A program made the translations under genes and the position numbers. From Piscicola geometra (Eukaryota > Annelida > Clitellata > Hirudinida > Piscicolidae), in NCBI GenBank assembly GCA_943735955.1, contig OX030961.1:967501-1031500 (forward strand): 64,000 bases of DNA, written 5' to 3'. A model generated the notes under the pieces. That model was not told the DNA's origin. It was given only the letters and a program-made list of their open reading frames with translations, and made no database searches. Of the stretch, positions 37,590 through 64,000 are shown piece after piece (the stretch's first letter is position 1; the number at the start of each line of letters is the position of its first letter).

Positions 37590-38235
37590 ACCCCTGCTCC
37601 ACTCTCAATCGACAATCAGGTGCTGGAGGCTCTGCCATTACTAGCAGCCTATCCCTCGACATCGAGATTGACAAGAGGCTCGCCAAAGCAGCCAGCGTCA
37701 TGGCCAGATTGAGCAAACGTGTATGGACCAACAACCAACTGACACGAAAAACCAAGCTCAAAGTGTACCAGGCATGCGTTCTCAGCACTCTGCTGTATGG
37801 CAGCGAAACCTGGACCACCTATGCCAGGCAAGAAGATCGTTTCGAAAGCTTTCATCTTCGCTGTCTCCGACGCATCCTTGGCATAACATGGCAAGACAAA
37901 GTCACCAACACAGCCGTACTCAATCAAGCCAACTCACTCAGCATACACCTCTTTCTATGCCAAAGACGTCTGCGCTGGCTGGGTCACATGCATCGAATGG
38001 AAGAAGGTCGCATACCCAAGGACATCCTCTATAGCGAGCTGACTACAAGACACCGTCATGTTGGTCGCTTCAAGGACGTCTGAAAACGTGGATTCAAACT
38101 TACGGACATCGACCTTGGCAGATGGGAAGAGCACGCAGATGGCCGGGCGGTTGGCGCTAGACTTTTTACAAAAGCATCAAGGAGGGCGGACAAGAACGCA
38201 TCAGAGCGTTACCTTAATTTCCTGACATAGACAGA
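37590..38235 (+). mobile_element. RTE-type LINE, C-terminal fragment
   Basis: Encodes SLDIEIDKRLAKAASVMARL, SKRVWTNNQLTRKTKLKVYQ, LLYGSETWTTY, CLRRILGITWQDKVTN and LRWLGHMHRMEEGRIPKDIL, the typical thumb/C-terminal run of RTE elements. A TGA at 38081 breaks the frame, and the sequence continues to ERYLNFLT. The first 50 codons match the minus-strand copy at 63130-63890 very closely. Confidence 0.88.
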
Positions 38236-41063
38236 TGCCTAATATTACTACCCTATAAAATAACCTATAAAATAACCTATAAAATAACCTATGAAATACT
38301 TTAGAAATTCTTTCATGGAATACTTTAGAAAATCTTTTAGGAAACACCTGTGAAATATCCAATAAATACTATTTAAAATCTCATGAAATACCATATGAAA
38401 CATCTCAAAAAATCTGTTTTTTTAAACAAATTGGCAGTTTTTCATAGTGGTTATCAGCGAGACACTAGATGCCGAGAAGAGAAAGTAAGTAATGGATGTG
38501 ATGGAGGAGGAGAAAGGGGTGGAAAAAGAAGTGGATAAGAAGATAAAGTTGATGAACGAATAGATTGATTGAAGGATGAATGGATGAATAGATGGATGGA
38601 AAAATAGATTGATGGATGAATAGATGGATGGATGAATAGATGGATGAATTAATAGATGGATGGATGAATAGATGGATGGATGAATAGATGGATGAATTAA
38701 TAGATGGATGGATGAATAGATGGATGGATAAATTGATAAATGAGAGTGGTTGAGTGGATGTTAGACTGAGGCTTATCGGAGATCCAGGGAACTTACTCCG
38801 GAGGTCACAGAGGAGTGATTACTTACGTGGAATGTTCCACCAGTGGAAGCCTATCTATAGGCTTGTTGCATGCAGGTTGTACAGTGGATTGGTTGTACGT
38901 CGGGAGCCTTGTTTGATAAAGCATTTGTACACTCATCAAAATAGCTTGAGTGCTGTCTGCTTGCCTTTGCTTGCTTATCCGCATGTAATAATAATACAGA
39001 TTCCAACTCTGCGCAAAACGTTTTGAGCTAAAGATGAGATTTTTCGAGTTTAATTTTGTTTAAACACAATGTATAAGGCACACTTTTCATCTCTTATTTT
39101 CACTCTAAAAATATTTCCAATTACGCAAATTTAAAGATTTTCCAATAATAAAATATTAAAATTCTGAAGCTAACATGGTATTCTTTTTTTAAAAATCTTT
39201 TTTTTGGTATTGAAAAAACACACGTGTCTTGAACATTGTGTTTTACAATATTAAGAACTTTTTACTGGTCATGAAATAGACTACATTTAATAGTCTTAAA
39301 CGCTTATTTTTTACGAATCAGAATTTATAAGAATAAAACTGTGAAGATCCTCTTAGCAACTCAAGTGAGGTTGAAGCATCAAGTTCAAAACAATCCACTG
39401 AGACAAGTGAGCTTACAGAGCTCCCGTCCCTAATTGAGTTTCCATTAACTAGAGCTTGGTACCTTCAATATTTCTTGCCAAAATTTTTGGTCAAGAAATA
39501 TTAGTTCCGTTCGTATTTGACAATAATTTTACATTGGTCTATTTTAAAGTATACAGTAGGGGAGACCGGGGGTTGTATGTTACAGTTTTTACAAATAGTG
39601 TTGAAAGTTTGTTATTTTTGAAACAGTTAAAATTAAAATTGTTAGACACAAATTAAAACACAAAAAAATCAGTTTGTTATTTATGAGTGTACACGGGGAT
39701 GTTTGTTACAAGTGTCAAAAATGCATTTAAAATGAAATAAACACAGTAATTTGTTTTAATTTGTCGAAGTATATTACCAAAAGCAGCTTATCGAAAAACA
39801 AATTAACGTTTGCCCGCTTGAAGCTGGTGGCTCAGCTCAGACTTGTTGCCTCATAAGTTTGAATTGAGAAAAAACTGTTTCGTGTAAAAAAATGTCAAAA
39901 CCTGATCTCGTTTTCAAAGCATGTTGATATGCAAGCTTTCTTTCTCTTTTGGTGGAAGACTATGGCACAGTTCCTCTGCTGTTTCAACTGAGTCTGCTAT
40001 TTTCCGCTCCTGTTTAGTAGTAAAAGTTTAAGGGATATGTCCAACGGCAAAGTACTTTCGTTTGTTAAAACATTTTCATAGATTCGAAAAAGCATGCTGA
40101 AGAAAGGAAAAGTGGAAACTCCCCAGGACTTTTGAGGTTCCGAAACGGAAACCGTCAAGCACTTCAAAACTACTGCCAGATTCAAAATAAGCTCAAGACT
40201 ATGAGGGGAGACTGGAATGTGTCTCACGCCAGACTGCCATTGGCAGTGCATAATGACATAGTCAAACTATTTGCAATAAAGAAAAATAAAGTTTTCTTCT
40301 ATTTTGGATAAAATAGAAGAACTTTGCATAAAATATTTCATACATATTTTTTATTTAATGTATAATTAAGTAAAAATAATATTACTATTCATTGCGCGCT
40401 GACATTTTGCAGATTAATTCTTTTACTCGAAAAAATGGGTGCACCCCCCCCCCCCCCTTTGGAACCTCTCTGGATCCGCTCCTGGAGACAACTCATGTGT
40501 ATATTTCAGGTTTGACGTTGACAAAAAGAATTCAAACGTAGATTAGGTGGAGGAAGGCGCAATCAATGCAGCAACCAACGGAGCATTTAGACCTGAATTA
40601 GTTTGTGGATTTGAAATCTGCTTGAGATACGCTTTCAAACCCCAGCATGTGCTGTCTTGTAATAAAAAAATTAATAGCAGCGTACTTTTTAAAACACTCT
40701 TAGAGGGAGGTAAGAATGATTTAAGGCCGCAAAAGAATGGATAGACGCTAATACGTGTATGGAAGGATGCATGGATGGATGCAAGGAAGGATGCATGAAT
40801 AGATAGATGCAAGGAAGGATGTATGAATAGATGGATGAATGAATTCATGGATGAAAAAAGAAAAAAAAAGAATTGGAATTAACTGAAATTTTCGAGAAAA
40901 TAAGAAACCAAATTATTTCGTTAAGACAAGTAAAATGTAAAAAAGCAATTCTCTTGAAGCTTCGTTTAGGCTGGTTCAAGATTCCCCAGGCTGAAAGGCT
41001 TGATGACATCATGGAAACTGCAATATTCTAATGTTAAATAATAATAATAATATAATAATAATA

Positions 41064-41142
<79 letters not shown>

Positions 41143-41340
41143 GAATACTAATAATAATAATAATACTACTAATAATAATAATACTAATAATAATAATATT
41201 AATATAATAATATTATTATTATATTATTATATTATTATTATCATAGTTTGTTAAATAATAATAATATTGTTATTATTCTTATCTGTTTTTTATGATGTAT
41301 TATACGCGAGACACATCAGAGCTTGCATTGGCTTCTGCAG
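38236..41340. other. Region with short repeats and hAT traces
   Basis: Contains AACCTATAAAAT repeats (38260-38300), a GATGGATGAATA array (38560-38750), a second GGATGCATGGATGG array (40765-40850), a C14 run at 40446, and a TAA/AATAAT trinucleotide array (41030-41260). Near 40470-40500 CTCTGGATCCGCTCCTGG looks like the right terminal inverted repeat of a hAT element (CAGGAGCGGATCCAG when reversed). The minus-strand frame 39997-40251 (LNLAVVLKCLTVSVSE) may be its decayed C-terminus. No gene is recognised. Confidence 0.45.
41030..41260. repeat. (TAA)n-rich array upstream of the ankyrin-like gene
   Basis: About 230 bp of AATAAT with ACTAAT interruptions, ending in TATTATTATATTATTA, which can fold back on it. 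Confidence 0.93.
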
Positions 41341-41356
41341 AAAGTCTGCACAGTTG

Positions 41357-61838
<20,482 letters not shown>

Positions 61839-61928
61839 TTGCCATCACCTTCTCACACTTTTGTTTTACACTGCTTCTTCAGCTCTTATAGCACTTCCAT
61901 TCAATTCCATCCGAACGAAATCTTTCAC

Positions 61929-61934
61929 AATAAA
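61929..61934 (+). promoter_or_regulatory. Candidate poly(A) signal of the ankyrin-like gene
   Basis: AATAAA 91 bp after the TAG stop, followed by A/C/T-rich sequence. Confidence 0.5.
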
Positions 61935-61939
61935 TTCCA

Positions 61940-63125
61940 CTCTTTAACAACTTGTACAACAACTTCTTCCACAACAATTTCCTTTGCACATCAACATCCC
62001 TTCCACTCCATAGCAACTTCCACAATCACACACATTAATTCGCCACTAATTTTTTTCAGTTTTAGTTGTCTCACAAACCTTCTAGTCCTTCGATATCTTA
62101 TTTTAAGACAAAGGTCAGCGCAGAGTACATTGGATTTCAAAGAAGAAAATATTTGCAAAAATTTAATTTTGAGTGGCCTTTTAAAGACAAATAGGTAAAT
62201 AAAATCTTTGGACACATAATGTTTAGAAACCATCATTTCAATAATATTATGACTAATTTAATTTGACTAAGAATAGGAAAAAGAAATGAGAAATAAGTTG
62301 AAACATATTTCAAAATTTGTATAAAAAAATAAATGTCATGTTCTTAGGCGGAACAATTGTTCCTGTATGGGCGCCCGTGGATGGAAAAGACAAAATGCGT
62401 TTAATGTTGTTTGTGAATCCATTAAAATGCTTTATTTCAACTTGCTTTCGCTTCTTGCTTAGTTTCACTTCAGTTTATTTTAGTTTCCAATCAGTCGTTT
62501 GATTCAGAATTCTCTTCTAGTCCAATATACAGTTTTTTACATTAAATCAAATATCATATTCAAATTTTAAATTTTTCAAAAATTTATGAAATTCAATTAA
62601 CTTTCTTTAGCCGCCAATTGGCATAGAAAAATTATATTCATGTAATTATTTTATCGAATAAAAAATGTAAAACCATTGTTTACGTTTTTTAAAACAATAT
62701 TTTGACGGAATAAAATATTCTCTTACATCATAAACTCCGCTTCTTCTTCTCCAACTTTCTCACCTTACCTCTTCTGCTCTTTTCTTTTCTTTTTTTCTTT
62801 CTTCTTTTTTCCCTTAATTTTCTTCTTTATTTCTCTTCTTTTTTCTACTCATTTTTTCCTCCTTCTATTGAATATAGAATCTATTCCTTGTCTTTTTTTC
62901 ATCCTTCTCTTCTAATTCTCTTCTTTATTTCTCTTTCTCTTATTTTTTTCTTCTATTGTTCTTTTTCCTTGTTCACATCTTTTCTTTTTCATCTTCTTTT
63001 TCTTCTTCTTCCTTCTTCTCTTCCTGTTCGAATCTTTACAGCAGCCTAACTGAGCACTTGATGGACACATATATTTGCAAAGTAAGTGACTTTCCCAGCT
63101 TCATCGATTGAAGATAAATATTTTT
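61940..63125. other. Intergenic AT-rich and pyrimidine-rich sequence
   Basis: 62740-63030 is strongly pyrimidine-rich on the plus strand (TTCTTCTTT, CTTCTCTTCT blocks). No gene is recognised. Confidence 0.6.
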
Positions 63126-63129
63126 TAAG

Positions 63130-63890
63130 TTAATTTTTGTAAACATACAACAGAGTGCTGAGAACGCATGCCTGGTACACTTTGAGCTTGGTTTTTCGTG
63201 TCAGTTGGTTGTTGGTCCACACACGTTTGCTCAATCTGGCCATGACGCTGGCCGCTTTGGCGAGCCTCTTGTCAATCTCGGTGTCGAGGGATAGGCTGCT
63301 ATCAATGACGGAACCCAAGTATGTGAACTTGTCAGTGGCCTCCAGCACCTGATTGTCGATTGTGATTGAGGGTGGAACAGGAATGTCTTGACCCATGATG
63401 TTGGTTTTCTTGATACTGATGGTCAGACCAAATTCCCTGCAAGCCTGAGCAAAGCGATTCATCAGCTGCTGAAGGTGTTCCTCCGTGTGTGACACCAGGG
63501 CCGCATCATCAGCGAACAGCATGTCTCTGATGAGGACAGTGTGAATTTTTGTCTTTGCTCTTAGGCGTGCCATGTTCAGCAGTTTCCCGTCCCTTCTGGT
63601 GTGTAAATGAACACCTTCGGCAGACTCTTTAAATGCAAAGTTCAACAGCATCGAGAAGAAGATGCCGAATAATGTAGGCGCTAGCACACAACCCTGTTTG
63701 ACCCCACTCTTGATTATGAAGGATTCTGAGATCTCTCCATCTTAGCTGACCACATCTTGCGTGTTTTCATGATAAGAAGTTGTAATGTTGAGCAGCCGAG
63801 GTGGACAGCCAATCTTCTTGAGTAGCCGAAACAGGCCGTTCCTAATTACAAGGTCGAATGCCTTGGTTAGGTCGATAAAATACAATACAC
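63130..63890 (-). mobile_element. RTE-type LINE fragment, reverse transcriptase middle
   Basis: On the minus strand: SGVKQGCVLAPTLFGIFFSM (block B), RDMLFADDAALVSHTEEHLQ (active site FADD), ISIKKTNIMGQ, FTYLGSVIDSSLSLDTEIDK and the same ~50 codons found at 37650-37800, stopping abruptly after LSTLLY. Same family as 37590-38235. The upstream part near 63750-63880 has a stop inside it. Confidence 0.9.
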
Positions 63891-63904
63891 TACAATACAA
63901 CGAC

Positions 63905-63965
63905 GAGTGTTATTAACGTGGCGCGAACCCAGACGGGCTTCAAGACCACTTGGTTATGGAAAATA
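63905..63965 (-). mobile_element. SINE family C-related fragment
   Basis: ACGTGGCGCGAACCCAGACG, GGCTTCAAGACCACTTGG resembles the body start of family C (ATAACCCGAACGGGCTTCC) but is diverged. It runs toward the window end. Confidence 0.5.
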
Positions 63966-64000
63966 TGATAATATTTATGATAGGTGAATAAATGGAAAGT

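Overview
This is a eukaryotic nuclear window, most likely from an invertebrate animal. It has spliced genes with animal-type protein families, several non-LTR retrotransposon families of Jockey/CR1/L2 and RTE type, hAT and Tigger DNA transposons, tRNA-derived SINEs, and an unusually heavy load of tandem repeats. The species cannot be read from the sequence. There is one assembly gap of 200 N at 24944-25143.

Four protein-coding genes can be rebuilt exon by exon, with GT-AG junctions and matching intron phases. (1) A complete SLC38-family amino-acid transporter, closest in feel to SLC38A7, runs on the minus strand from 8935 to 5618 (10 exons, 471 aa). (2) A mitochondrial elongation factor Ts (TSFM) runs on the plus strand from about 9662 to 16144 (5 exons seen; the exon carrying the start codon was not found). 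(3) A complete ACL4-like TPR protein (ribosomal protein L4 assembly chaperone family) runs on the minus strand from 24708 to 16262 (8 exons, 378 aa), tail to tail with TSFM, with only 117 bp between the stop codons. (4) A short ankyrin-repeat gene runs on the plus strand from 41357 to 61838 (5 exons, 298 aa in the model). Its repeat exons resemble the N-terminus of classical ankyrins, and it ends in an unrecognised tail.

Layout: 1-2800 is minisatellites; 2800-5600 is unassigned; 5618-8935 SLC38; 9662-16144 TSFM, with a 4.7 kb repeat-filled intron; 16262-24708 ACL4-like, whose introns hold four or more private tandem arrays and a LINE; 25.2-31.2 kb is tandem arrays, dominated by a 3.2 kb array of an 11-bp unit; 31.2-41.3 kb is hAT, LINE and RTE remnants with SINEs; 41.3-61.9 kb is the ankyrin-like gene with introns up to 7.8 kb holding a LINE, Tigger, hAT, SINE and large microsatellites; 62-64 kb is an RTE fragment and a SINE end.

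The most striking general pattern is that almost every intron carries its own tandem repeat, different from the others, and that many arrays begin within tens of bases of a splice site, sometimes containing it. Most of the long open frames in this window (poly-His, poly-Ser, 'MHLSC', 'HPSI', 'MDGC' types) are read through such repeats and are not genes.
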